From CAYNNP01 sp964398215 (lineage in GTDB: Bacteria; Planctomycetota; Planctomycetia; Pirellulales; Pirellulaceae): a DNA stretch of 30,437 nt. Below the pieces are notes generated by a model. It did no database searches. It was given only the letters and a program-made list of their open reading frames with translations, and was not told the DNA's origin. The DNA is taken from NCBI GenBank assembly GCA_964398215.1, contig CAYNNP010000050.1, positions 1 through 30,437 on the forward strand, in the 5' to 3' direction. Shown here piece by piece: positions 8,297 through 16,393 of the stretch (positions are counted from its first letter, which is position 1; each line of letters starts with the position of its first letter). The position numbers and the translations under genes are program-made.

Positions 8297-8723
8297 GACA
8301 GTCTCCATCAATGTTTGATTCTGAGAGGGTGTTTGATTTTGCCTACAATCTTGGGACGCCGTGGAGCTTCGCTGTCCTACCAAGAATCTGACTGTTTCCT
8401 CCCAAATACAATCAGCCCATCAATTCGGGGCACGCCAGTTAACCCGTGCGTTACTGGCCGAACGGGCAAACACTGCATGGCGGAAGAGGGTATGAACTTT
8501 TGTTTTGTGAGCGGCAGGTCGTTCAACGGCGCCCACAGAAAGAAAATTGCATTCTTAATTGCTTTCTTTATAGGCAACCGCTGCCAAATGAGATCCAAAA
8601 GAAGCCCCAAAACCGAGTTCCAGAAACTTGAGATTTATCTCTAAAAAAGACAGGTAAGGAAATTCAGCGTGATTGCGTCGAAAATTTGTAACCAATAAAT
8701 AACCCTCCCAATCAGCCAATTCC
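8297..8723. other. Intergenic spacer between divergent genes
   Basis: No gene is convincing here. ORFs at 8377-8610 (-) and 8446-8631 (+) overlap each other in opposite strands and have no ribosome site or family resemblance. Promoters for the coiled-coil gene (-) and the RIERLE gene (+) must lie in this stretch, but I cannot place them. Confidence 0.5.
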
Positions 8724-9284
8724 ATGCCTCGCACGAATCGATCAATTTACTCTCGTAGATCAGTCCACAATTGTCTGAGAATCGAACGACTTGAAACGCG
8801 GGCCATGCTTACTGCCGACACTGGGTTCAGCGAACTCGAGCTTTATTCGGAACCTGAGCCGGCAACCGAAGTCGCTACGGTCGATATCCCGGCGGAAATC
8901 GATACAAGCGTGCCTGGCAACGTACTTGGCCCCGTTTTGCCTGAAACGTTCACCGAAATCGAAGCTGAAATCCAAGCCGAGACTATTGAACCAGCCGAAC
9001 CATTCACCTCCGATTTCCTCAGTGCCGCTCAATCAGCCAACCCTATTGCTCTCGACGTCGTTTTCGGAGCAACCGAGCCAGAAGAACTCTACGGCGAAGA
9101 CGGACTTGCTATCGATTTCCAACTGCCCCAAAACGAGCTTTCACGGCCCCTGATTAGCGTTTTTGACGATCAGGAGCCACGCGATGATGACCAGCAGGAG
9201 TCATCACAACGAGCAGATCAACTGAGAACATTTGGTGAGGACGAGCACGATTTGCTTGAGCAGCAGCATCAAGTGGCTAGCTAG
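8724..9284 (+). CDS. Short acidic exported protein with planctomycete RIERLE N-terminal motif
   Basis: A 186-aa protein. Residues about 18-30 read LRIERLETRAMLTA, the planctomycete extracellular N-terminal motif (Pfam Planc_extracel), usually found at the start of very large surface proteins. Here it is followed only by some 150 residues rich in Glu, Asp, Pro and Ala (for example ETFTEIEAEIQAETIEPAEP) with no recognisable adhesion, cadherin or dockerin domain. The stop at 9282-9284 is clean and no continuation of the frame is seen. It could be a small surface protein or a remnant of a larger one. No strong ribosome site precedes ATG 8724. It stands alone, 333 bp before a sigma-factor gene. 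Confidence 0.65.
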   Translation: MPRTNRSIYSRRSVHNCLRIERLETRAMLTADTGFSELELYSEPEPATEVATVDIPAEIDTSVPGNVLGPVLPETFTEIEAEIQAETIEPAEPFTSDFLSAAQSANPIALDVVFGATEPEELYGEDGLAIDFQLPQNELSRPLISVFDDQEPRDDDQQESSQRADQLRTFGEDEHDLLEQQHQVAS

Positions 9285-9617
9285 GCAAAGGCACTTTTTG
9301 GCTTCCAGATGTCATCTTCTTTCCCATAGGTGAACTAGGAAGCCTGGGCGATTTCTGAAACTTGGCTCCGTGCTTCTTACACGGGATTTTTAGCCAATAT
9401 TGCGGGCAATTCTGGCCTGCGGCAATCAGGGGAAACGGCGGACGAATAAAAATATTGGCCATAGATTGATAGAACCGAATGCCAAATCAATTGGTGGTCA
9501 GGCTATTCTTTTCAACGTTCGTCCGTAAGATCTTGCGTGATGGGAGGGTTTCGGCTTTGTTTTGAACCCTTAAGCTGCCATCCAAACTTTTCGGATCTGC
9601 ATGGGAGAAATTCAATC
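9285..9617. other. Intergenic spacer before the sigma-factor operon
   Basis: No gene is supported. There is a 9-bp inverted repeat, GCCAATATT (9393-9401) and AATATTGGC (9451-9459), around a 49-bp centre, possibly a small folded or mobile remnant. A minus-strand ORF at 9277-9462 spans it but has no other support. The promoter of the sigma-factor gene should lie near 9480-9600. Confidence 0.4.
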
Positions 9618-10244
9618 TTGAGCGATACTACGAATGCGAACCATTCGCCCGCTGATGACCCTTGGATCGCTCGGCTGAAAGGTGATCCAGCAGACCGCGA
9701 CGCGGCTCTGGATGAACTTCGTGAGTTCTTGTTGCGCGGACTTTCCAAGTCAATGGCAACCAGGTACGGCGGCGGCTACCGACCCGAAGATGTCGTTCAA
9801 GACGCTTTGGTCAAGATCATGGATTCCTTGGATCAGTTTGCTGGGAAAAGCCGATTTACAACTTGGGCGATGACAGTCGCGACGCGGATTGGTATTAGCG
9901 AAATGCGGCGCAAGCACTACCAAGATGTGTCGATTGAGTCCTTCAACAATGATGGAGGCAAGTTTGAAGTAGCAGCCGTTGATGTCGTGACCGTTTCAAC
10001 TGAATTGGATCGCGAATCGATGGTGGGCAAACTTCAAATGCTGATCGAGGAAACGCTCAGTGAAAAACAACGATTCGCGATTCGGGCTTCTCTGGCAGGC
10101 TTGCCTGTCGAGGTGATCGCAGAAAAAACGGGAAGCAATCGCAACTCAGTTTATAAGCTTGTGCATGACGCTCGAGCCAAACTGCGTTCAGGACTGGAAT
10201 CCGCTGGGATTTCTGTTGATGTACTTGCTACCGTGTTTGCGTAA
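9618..10244 (+). CDS. RNA polymerase sigma factor, ECF type
   Basis: A 208-aa sigma-70-family protein with only regions 2 and 4. Region 2 covers YRPEDVVQDALVKIMDSL through RFTTWAMTVATRIGISEMRRKH (binding to core polymerase and the -10 element). Region 4 is LSEKQRFAIRASLAGLPVEVIAEKTGSNRNSVYKLVHDARAKL (helix-turn-helix for the -35 element). The start preferred is TTG 9618, which lies 8 nt after GGGAGAA; the frame is open to 9537, but those extra residues look non-coding. The next gene, 11 bp downstream, encodes a small cysteine-rich protein that may control it. Target genes are unknown. Confidence 0.85.
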   Translation: MSDTTNANHSPADDPWIARLKGDPADRDAALDELREFLLRGLSKSMATRYGGGYRPEDVVQDALVKIMDSLDQFAGKSRFTTWAMTVATRIGISEMRRKHYQDVSIESFNNDGGKFEVAAVDVVTVSTELDRESMVGKLQMLIEETLSEKQRFAIRASLAGLPVEVIAEKTGSNRNSVYKLVHDARAKLRSGLESAGISVDVLATVFA

Positions 10245-10255
10245 AAAGCAGAAAA

Positions 10256-10486
10256 ATGAAACTCAATATTGAACAAACCAAGGCGTTGTTGCAGATGATT
10301 GCGACAGCAAAGCCCGATAGCTTCGACTGCGACGGTTGCTATGAACATCTAGCGGATCTGATTGACCGTGAATTGCTGGACAGTGAAGTTCCAGAAACTC
10401 TAGAGAAAGTCAAACGACATCTCGACCAGTGCCCATGCTGCGGTGATGAACGCAACGCGCTACTTGAAGCACTCGCAAACGCCTAA
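10256..10486 (+). CDS. Small zinc-binding protein, putative anti-sigma factor
   Basis: A 76-aa soluble protein with a ligand pattern Cys25-x2-Cys28-x2-His31 near the N-terminus and His55-x3-Cys59-x-Cys61-Cys62 further on. It recalls zf-HC2/ZAS anti-sigma domains, which clamp ECF sigma factors through a zinc-stabilised helical fold. There is no membrane segment, so it would act in the cytoplasm. It sits 11 bp after the sigma gene, with only a weak ribosome site, which suggests translational coupling. The sigma-antisigma relation is inferred from position and cysteine pattern; it could instead be another zinc-binding partner. Confidence 0.65.
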   Translation: MKLNIEQTKALLQMIATAKPDSFDCDGCYEHLADLIDRELLDSEVPETLEKVKRHLDQCPCCGDERNALLEALANA

Positions 10487-10564
10487 ACGCCAGCGTAGCG
10501 ACGCTCGCATCTTCACACAGCCGATCGCCCGGTTGATTACAACTGCAGGCTGTTCTCACCTAGC

Positions 10565-11173
10565 CTAGCTGTGCATCCACTCGTTGTTTTTGTTGGTTAT
10601 ATACTCGATTTCTGTTCGCATTCTAACTCTAGCTCTTGAGAGCCGACTGCGAACTGTCCCGGTTCCAACGCCAAGTCGTTCTCCGATTTCTTGGTAGTTG
10701 AGACATTCGTATTCGCGAAGAATCAGGATTGAGCGATGATGCGGCTCGATTCGCATCAATGCGACGCGAACAAGTTGAACTATTTCAGTTACTTCTAGCT
10801 TTTGATCCGGAGCTAAAGCGGGACTTGGCTGGTCGCACCACGATCCCAGGTCGGCAATGTAAATCTCCCTTGGCAGCTGCCGAAAGTAGGCGTGCCGTAG
10901 GTTCATTCCGATGCGAAAAATCCAGCTGTAGAATTGCGCGTCTTCTCGGAAAGTATCGATCTTTGCGAACGCACGCAAGAACGCGTCTTGAACAAGATCA
11001 TCGGCAACAGAGCGAGATCCGACCATTCGCAACATCGCGTGGAACAGCCGTTCTCGATACCGAACAAACAACATTGAAAAGCCCCGGCAATCACCCGACC
11101 GTGCAAAAGCAATCAACGTCCGGTCGGACACTGTTGGGTCGTCTTGCGGCTGTGATTTAGCAAGGGGGATCAT
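10565..11173 (-). CDS. RNA polymerase sigma factor, ECF (RpoE-like) type
   Basis: A 202-aa ECF sigma factor. Region 2 shows MLFVRYRERLFHAMLRMVG, DDLVQDAFLRAFAKIDTF and the core-binding FYSWIFRIGMNLRHAYFR. Region 4 shows MRIEPHHRSILILREYECL, then YQEIGERLGVGTGTVRSRLSRARVRM, a textbook helix-turn-helix. It lies tail-to-tail with the sigma/zinc-protein operon, with 78 bp between stop codons, and is not close to that factor in sequence: region 2 here is of the ordinary RpoE kind. No anti-sigma gene adjoins it. It is downstream of msrAB on the same strand but separated by about 260 bp and a hairpin, so it is probably an independent unit. Confidence 0.9.
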   Translation of the reverse strand: MIPLAKSQPQDDPTVSDRTLIAFARSGDCRGFSMLFVRYRERLFHAMLRMVGSRSVADDLVQDAFLRAFAKIDTFREDAQFYSWIFRIGMNLRHAYFRQLPREIYIADLGSWCDQPSPALAPDQKLEVTEIVQLVRVALMRIEPHHRSILILREYECLNYQEIGERLGVGTGTVRSRLSRARVRMRTEIEYITNKNNEWMHS

Positions 11174-11366
11174 GGCTCAATTCGCTATGTCTTGAATGGG
11201 CAAGATTTGGTTGAACGGTAAAAACAGAACGGTGGCGTGGTTGATTTGGTTATGGGCGGATATCACTCTGTGCAGGAGAGTGATCGCGAAAGCAGGCAGA
11301 TGGTGAACTGCAGTGGATGTCCACCAATGGCTGGCCAATTATCAATCGGCCTTTAAAAATCCGAAG

Positions 11367-11400
11367 CTCAATTCACACTGCCATAGAATTGTGAATTGAG
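11367..11400 (-). terminator. Possible terminator downstream of msrAB
   Basis: Perfect 11-bp stem CTCAATTCACA (11367-11377) with TGTGAATTGAG (11390-11400) and a 12-nt loop. It begins 35 bp past the msrAB stop. On the minus strand it is followed, after CTTCGGA, by TTTTT. The stem is AT-rich and the T-run is delayed, so a role as an operator cannot be excluded. Confidence 0.5.
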
Positions 11401-11434
11401 TTAGTGCAACTTGTGCAACCGGATGGCTTCGAAA

Positions 11435-12625
11435 TCAAGTTTTTTCCATTGCAGCGGAATCACTTTCATCATTCGAATCGCTGGGCTGAGGAGGTTCAGG
11501 GGCTTCGACCTTTTTCATGCCACTTGAAAACAGGTGGCTGTATCGATCATACCCTTGCACCACCAATTCCTCTGCCGGGATGAATCGTAGCGAAGCCGAA
11601 TTGATGCAGTAGCGAAGCCCTGTAGGTTCGGGACCATCATCAAAAACATGGCCTAAGTGCGAATCACCGGCTTTGGATCGGACTTCCGTTCGCGGGTAGA
11701 TCAGCTTGTAATCCGTGTGTTCTACAATCCGTCCCGGCTCGATTGGCTTTTTGAACGATGGCCAGCCAGTTCCCGACTTGTACTTGTCCACTGAACTGAA
11801 CAGTGGCTCGCCTGTAACAATGTCCACGTAGATACCTGATCGTGTATTGCTCCAGTAGTCATTGCTAAATGATGGTTCGGTGGAATCCTGCTGTGTCACA
11901 CGGTACTGCAAATTCGTCAGTGTCATCTTGAGTTTCTCATCAGACGGTTTGCTGTAAGTCACCTTCACTGGCTTGGGAACATAGTTACGGTCCTCACCCC
12001 ACCACTTGTCCAAGAACTGGTCACGTCCACTGCGGAAGCGGTAGTACGTGTACTTCAGCGGGCTCTTTTTGTAGTAATCTTGGTGATAGTCTTCTGCCAA
12101 GTAAAACTTACTGGCATCGCGAATCGGCGTAACAATTGGTTTGTCAAAACGACCAGACGCTTCAAGCTCTTGCTTGGAAGTTGTTGCAGCGATTCTTTGC
12201 GCTTCGCTGTTGACAAAAATCCCCGATAGATAGGACGTACCACGGTCAACGAATTGACCACCATCGTCGGTAGGATCAATTTGCCGCCAGAAGATTTCAA
12301 CCACATCTTGATAGCTGATCTGTGTCGGGTCGTAGGTCACTCGGACAGCTTCCACGTGGCCGGTCTCTGTATGGGAGACAAGTTCGTAAGTTGGGTTCTC
12401 GACCTGACCGCCCGTGTAGCCAGACTCGGCGCTGACAATGCCATCGACTTTCTCGAACGGCGACTCCATGCACCAGAAACAACCGCCGGCAAAAACAGCT
12501 GTTTCGACGTTATTGGGAAGCGGCAAGACTTCGGCTCGCACCCGTTTTGACCTGGACCAAGTAACCGATACAACGACAACCGTGGCTATCCCTAATATGG
12601 CTGTTAGCTTTTTTGTGTTGGACAT
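11435..12625 (-). CDS. msrAB: Membrane-anchored MsrA-MsrB methionine sulfoxide reductase fusion
   Basis: A 396-aa bifunctional enzyme that repairs oxidised methionine, likely in the periplasm. Residues 8-22 form a single hydrophobic anchor or signal. The MsrA domain follows, with catalytic GCFWC at 48-52 (Cys49, Cys52) and YHQDYY. The MsrB domain follows from about 235, with SGIYVDIVTGEPLFSS, KYKSGTGWPSF, LGHVFDDGP and catalytic RYCIN (Cys340). Only three cysteines exist in the whole protein. The MsrB recycling-cysteine position (GCGWPSF in E. coli) is Thr, and the zinc CxxC pairs are absent. A Pro/Ser/acidic tail ends the protein. ATG 12625 is preceded by GGAAA. Confidence 0.93.
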   Translation of the reverse strand: MSNTKKLTAILGIATVVVVSVTWSRSKRVRAEVLPLPNNVETAVFAGGCFWCMESPFEKVDGIVSAESGYTGGQVENPTYELVSHTETGHVEAVRVTYDPTQISYQDVVEIFWRQIDPTDDGGQFVDRGTSYLSGIFVNSEAQRIAATTSKQELEASGRFDKPIVTPIRDASKFYLAEDYHQDYYKKSPLKYTYYRFRSGRDQFLDKWWGEDRNYVPKPVKVTYSKPSDEKLKMTLTNLQYRVTQQDSTEPSFSNDYWSNTRSGIYVDIVTGEPLFSSVDKYKSGTGWPSFKKPIEPGRIVEHTDYKLIYPRTEVRSKAGDSHLGHVFDDGPEPTGLRYCINSASLRFIPAEELVVQGYDRYSHLFSSGMKKVEAPEPPQPSDSNDESDSAAMEKT

Positions 12626-12755
12626 TGTTTTGTTTCCAAAATGGTAGGAAAAGTTGTTAGGCCTTCGCTTTTTCAGAATTCCTGGCAGGCGAACTGCGAA
12701 ACGAGCAAAGGATCTATCCTTTAGACGGTGCTATCAGATACTGTCTTACCAACGT

Positions 12756-12782
12756 AAAAAGCCCGACCTGTTTAGGTCGGGC
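12756..12782 (-). terminator. Rho-independent terminator of the lipase transcript
   Basis: Perfect 9-bp GC-rich stem GCCCGACCT (12761-12769) with AGGTCGGGC (12774-12782), followed on the minus strand by TTTTT (12760-12756). It lies beyond the lipase and the possible 42-aa ORF, so both would be on one transcript. Confidence 0.88.
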
Positions 12783-12819
12783 ATGAATGTGCGGCGATGA
12801 AGTAAAATCGCGTTACAGG

Positions 12820-12948
12820 TTATACGTTGAGTACCGTTTGTAGCGACTTCCTTCGACTTGTGTTGGTTTTATCTTCCTGCACTGCCTGTAGTTCTGACGC
12901 TTCAACCACTGGAATTCTTACCAGAAAAAGGATGCACATTTCACGCAT
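12820..12948 (-). CDS. Possible small protein, 42 aa
   Basis: An ATG at 12948, 26 bp past the lipase stop, opens a 42-codon frame starting MREMCILFLVRIPVVEASE and ending with TAA at 12820. AGAAGG lies about 8-9 nt upstream of the ATG as a ribosome site. The ORF sits between the lipase and the shared terminator at 12756-12782, which is where a short operon partner would be. The composition is plausible for a protein but matches nothing I know, and the frame is short enough to arise by chance. Confidence 0.3.
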   Translation of the reverse strand: MREMCILFLVRIPVVEASELQAVQEDKTNTSRRKSLQTVLNV

Positions 12949-12974
12949 AAGGTCGCCTTCTGCACGAGCCAACG

Positions 12975-14516
12975 CTACTGCATCATTTTCTTGCCTGGCA
13001 TGACCGGTGCAGCTTGGTCGCCTTGCGGTAAATCCAAGGCTCTCGCCGGCGACGACTTCATGGGATCCTCAAGCAACAGATACAGAGCATTGTCCGTAAA
13101 TTCAGCATTGCTGGTTAAACCAAAGTGATCATCGAACAAGAACCGAACATCGCGAAATGCGATGGGCGAACGAAGTGTTGGTCCCCATTTCTGCCCGGAT
13201 CGCCGATCAGCCAACGCGGACTTTCGCGTTACTGTTGCATCGCCAGGTGATGAAGAACGAGGCGAGAGTGTTTTGAGCTTCAAATTGGAATTCACCGAAT
13301 CGATCGTGGGCATCGCATCTCCTGCGAACAGGTGGATCGTTGTGCCGGCAGGCGGCGACGCTGGCACGTTAAGAGATCGATGGAACGCGACTGCGCGATC
13401 AAGACAGTGTTTAACATGCGCCTTGGCGATCTCGCGCCGCTCGCTCGCAGACGCCACGTTGGGAAGTAGTTGCTGCAAGACTGAATCCTGATCTGGATTC
13501 AACATTCCCCATCCACGCTGATCCCATGTCTCCACATCAAAATGATTCAGTGGTTGCCCTGACTGCTCGTCATAAACCGTGTACTCAGGCCCGTTAGGCA
13601 GCAACTGATAGATCGACGGCAGTGACGCAACCAATCCGCTGGGAAAAGCATCAAGCAGAATTGAAAACGAAAACCCTTCGTGCGCTGAAATCAGTGACTT
13701 TACAGATCCGTTATTTGGAGTGCCAATCAGGATGGCGCGATCAATGTGCTGACATCCAGACCAATTCAATTCGGGCGCAGCGCCGTTGACTGTTGGACCT
13801 TGGTCACCGTAGCGAAGGTAGTAGCGTGTGATCAGCCCGCCCATCGAGTGGGCAACGATGTCGAACTTGACTGGTTCATCAATTCCATATCGCTCCTTTC
13901 GCTCTGCTTCGACATAGGCTTTGCGTTGCAACAAAAACTCGTGTAGACGTCTCGCGTTCGCAGCATTGTCTCGCCGCCAATCATAAGAAAACTGAAAGCA
14001 GTTGAAGTGCATGTCGCCATAGTCAATTGCTCCTGACATCCCAAGCTGTTCATCGCGGTAACCTCCCACACCGAGCATCCGCAAAATATTGAGATAGGCT
14101 TTGTGTCTTAGCAACAAACCAGCAATGTTAACTTTTAGCGTATCCAGTACTCCAGTGGCATGAACGCCATCGTCGAACTGGTCCAGGTCTGTTCCATCAA
14201 TGGGACAAGCCAGTAATCTGACATCAGAAGCAACATCGGGATCGATCGATTTGTCATCAAAGACTCCCCAAACCGTGCGATTCGTTTTTAAGTCTTGCAG
14301 CTTGGAACCCATCATTCCCGGAATGACGATGACTGGGTTTCGGATGGTGTTTGGAGCAGTCGCACTGCGCTGATAGATGGTGCCCAACTCTGGCGTTGCA
14401 TGCTCCGCTTCGCGGCCCGTCACAAACTTCTCGATCAACGGTCGTGTAAAATATCCCACGACCGTAAAAAGGGCAAAAAAACAAAGGAGCTTGGCTTTAC
14501 TCACGAGACTACTCAT
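12975..14516 (-). CDS. LCAT-like alpha/beta-hydrolase (lipase/acyltransferase), membrane-anchored
   Basis: A 513-aa enzyme of the lecithin:cholesterol acyltransferase family. After an N-terminal hydrophobic anchor (residues about 9-24) come the LCAT-type block NPVIVIPGMMGSKLQD (60-75), the lid-region FSYDWRRDNA (177-186) and the nucleophile elbow AHSMGG with Ser224. The His and Asp of the triad must lie in the C-terminal half; I did not fix them. Relatives hydrolyse or transfer acyl chains of phospholipids or other esters. The protein should act outside the cytoplasmic membrane, held by its anchor. ATG 14516 is the only reasonable start. A small hairpin (CACGCTA/TAGCGTG, 14538-14554) lies just upstream. 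Confidence 0.82.
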   Translation of the reverse strand: MSSLVSKAKLLCFFALFTVVGYFTRPLIEKFVTGREAEHATPELGTIYQRSATAPNTIRNPVIVIPGMMGSKLQDLKTNRTVWGVFDDKSIDPDVASDVRLLACPIDGTDLDQFDDGVHATGVLDTLKVNIAGLLLRHKAYLNILRMLGVGGYRDEQLGMSGAIDYGDMHFNCFQFSYDWRRDNAANARRLHEFLLQRKAYVEAERKERYGIDEPVKFDIVAHSMGGLITRYYLRYGDQGPTVNGAAPELNWSGCQHIDRAILIGTPNNGSVKSLISAHEGFSFSILLDAFPSGLVASLPSIYQLLPNGPEYTVYDEQSGQPLNHFDVETWDQRGWGMLNPDQDSVLQQLLPNVASASERREIAKAHVKHCLDRAVAFHRSLNVPASPPAGTTIHLFAGDAMPTIDSVNSNLKLKTLSPRSSSPGDATVTRKSALADRRSGQKWGPTLRSPIAFRDVRFLFDDHFGLTSNAEFTDNALYLLLEDPMKSSPARALDLPQGDQAAPVMPGKKMMQ

Positions 14517-15114
14517 TTATGGGTTTCAACTTGCCACCACGCTAGGGTAGCGTGCAAACGAAAACGTCGAAAGCCAAACCACACAAATACAGGCCCCGGC
14601 AAAACAATCCGCACCATGATGATTGCAACAGCAACCCGTCGTCAGCGACTCAGACTGCAGATACAAGAGTTAGCGATCAATCACGATGCATTTGATTTCA
14701 TCAACTACTTTCATTGTGAAAGGCTCTTACACGGTATCGCTCAGCAACGGCGCAATTTGTGACATCCATTCAAAGCAGGATTCCGAGTAGTGGTTAACAA
14801 GCCCCAGCGAATTGGCTGCCTTGGTATCTTACTGCAACCATTGGGTCTCAGCCCAGACCCAAGTTCTGGTACTGATCCACACGCTGCTCAGAAATCACCC
14901 ACGATTTCGAAAGCGGCAACCTGACCCATGCTGGAAGGAACGCAACTACGGAAGGCAACTACCGAAGGCATCGCGGCGAAGTGAATCGCACAGCCAATCG
15001 AAGCCACGATCCAAATCCAATCTTGCCAACCGGAGGTAGCTGCCAAAGCGTTTCGGAGCGTTCAACCTGGACTGCGTGAAGTATTCGAGTTGAATTGCAT
15101 CGTATCAGACATGA
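14517..15114. other. Long intergenic spacer with small hairpins
   Basis: About 600 bp between the starts/ends of minus-strand genes. It holds a 7-bp hairpin at 14538-14554 in the lipase leader, a possible 48-aa ORF at 14616-14762 (+) and a perfect 8-bp stem TTGGGTCT/AGACCCAA at 14841-14862 without a T-run. No larger gene is supported. The spacer is unusually long for the window. Confidence 0.45.
14616..14762 (+). CDS. Possible small protein, 48 aa
   Basis: A plus-strand frame of 48 codons, beginning MMIATATRRQRLRLQIQELA and ending in TGA at 14762. The predicted chain is strongly basic at the start, then helical with DAFDFINYF, so it looks more protein-like than most ORFs in spacers. There is no clear ribosome site before either ATG (14616 or 14619). 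A stable hairpin at 14841-14862 lies 80 bp downstream. Not recognised; it may be spurious. Confidence 0.25.
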   Translation: MMIATATRRQRLRLQIQELAINHDAFDFINYFHCERLLHGIAQQRRNL

Positions 15115-16371
15115 TCAAAACTCCTCTCCCACGAACTCTTCACTAGTTTCCAGTTCGATCGCTGGCAGCGGGTCTTCAAGGCTCGCCCACAGACCTGGGC
15201 CTTGCACGTATTCCAGATCAGTCAATAAACAATCGTCCAGAATTTCTGTGATTCGCTGTTGGTCCATTACGTTTCCGATAAACACCAATTCTTGATGCCG
15301 GTCGCCATACTCGCAGACAAACTTACTACGGATCTCCGTAATCAACTCTTCATCATCGGGCCATTCATCGTCGGGTGCGGCAGCCCACCAGAAACCAGCC
15401 GGGGCCATGCGAATCGAACAACCGGCCTGCGACCAGTCGTAAGCCCAGTCGTGACGCGATGCTATCCACATCAGCCCTTTGCTTCGCAGCACACCAGCGA
15501 ACAAACCGTCCTCCATGTCCGTATCGAGCACTTCGGTCAGCCGTTTGGGGTGGAAAGGTCGCTCTCGGCGGTAGACAAAATTCGAGATGCCATACTCTTC
15601 TGTTTCGGTTTCCTCTTCGCCACGCGGAATGGCGAGCCAACCGGGCTGCGACTCTGCCTCTCCAAGTGAAAACAGGCCGGTGCCCATGATTTCTGACAGT
15701 TCGACTCGGCTTTCGGTCGCGTTCAAGATTTTGGCGTTGGCGTTGAGCTCCCGAAGGATACGCTTCAATTGCGCGAGATCATACGGCGTCACCAGGTCGG
15801 TCTTGTTGATAATGATCACGTTGGCAAATTCGACTTGGTCAACCAAAAGGTCCACGATGTTTCGCGTGTCCTCTTCGCTCAACCCCATACGCCGATCGGC
15901 CAGATCATCCCACGAACCAAAGTCCTTCATGAAGTTTCCTGCATCGACGACTGTGACCATCGTGTCGAGTTCGGCAACCAATGACAGACTTTCACCTTCT
16001 TCGTCCTCGAATGTGAATGTCTCGGCAACCGGCATCGGTTCGCTGATGCCAGTCGATTCGATCAGCAGATAGTCAAAGCGTCCATCACGAGCGAGTCGTC
16101 GAACTTCGACAAGCAGGTCTTCGCGGAGCGTGCAACAGATGCAACCGTTGGACATCTCGACGAGCTGTTCTTCGGTTCGTGACAAGTTGGCGTCACCCGA
16201 CTTGACCAAAGCCGCGTCGATATTGACTTCGCTCATGTCGTTGACAATCACTGCCACCTTGAGGTTGTCACGGTTGGTCAAGACGTGATTCAGCAGGGTG
16301 GTCTTACCTGCCCCGAGGAATCCGGAGAGGACAGTCACGGGTAGACGATTTTTGGAAAAGGATCGGGTCAT
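15115..16371 (-). CDS. COG0523 GTPase, zinc metallochaperone type (ZigA/YciC-like)
   Basis: A 418-aa P-loop GTPase of the CobW/COG0523 family. Walker A GFLGAGKT is at 17-24, the metal-binding CICC motif at 77-80, and the G4-type NKTD in the middle. The C-terminal CobW_C domain contains FHPKRL and the stretch GLMWIASRHDWAYDWSQAG characteristic of the zinc-responsive branch. Such proteins are thought to hand zinc to client enzymes when zinc is scarce and are commonly repressed by Zur. The gene begins 22 bp after a small secreted-protein gene and diverges from a Zur-like regulator, which supports the zinc assignment. Residues after about 390 are acidic. Confidence 0.9.
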   Translation of the reverse strand: MTRSFSKNRLPVTVLSGFLGAGKTTLLNHVLTNRDNLKVAVIVNDMSEVNIDAALVKSGDANLSRTEEQLVEMSNGCICCTLREDLLVEVRRLARDGRFDYLLIESTGISEPMPVAETFTFEDEEGESLSLVAELDTMVTVVDAGNFMKDFGSWDDLADRRMGLSEEDTRNIVDLLVDQVEFANVIIINKTDLVTPYDLAQLKRILRELNANAKILNATESRVELSEIMGTGLFSLGEAESQPGWLAIPRGEEETETEEYGISNFVYRRERPFHPKRLTEVLDTDMEDGLFAGVLRSKGLMWIASRHDWAYDWSQAGCSIRMAPAGFWWAAAPDDEWPDDEELITEIRSKFVCEYGDRHQELVFIGNVMDQQRITEILDDCLLTDLEYVQGPGLWASLEDPLPAIELETSEEFVGEEF

Positions 16372-16393
16372 TGTTGCGGCTCTGCAAAAAGGT

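Noticed and set aside
8106..8318. Proline-rich plus-strand ORF
   Set aside because: The proline run is the complement of the glycine linker in the coiled-coil paralogue B.
9277..9462. 61-codon minus-strand ORF between the RIERLE gene and the sigma factor
   Set aside because: It has no ribosome site or recognisable domain and its centre coincides with a small inverted repeat.
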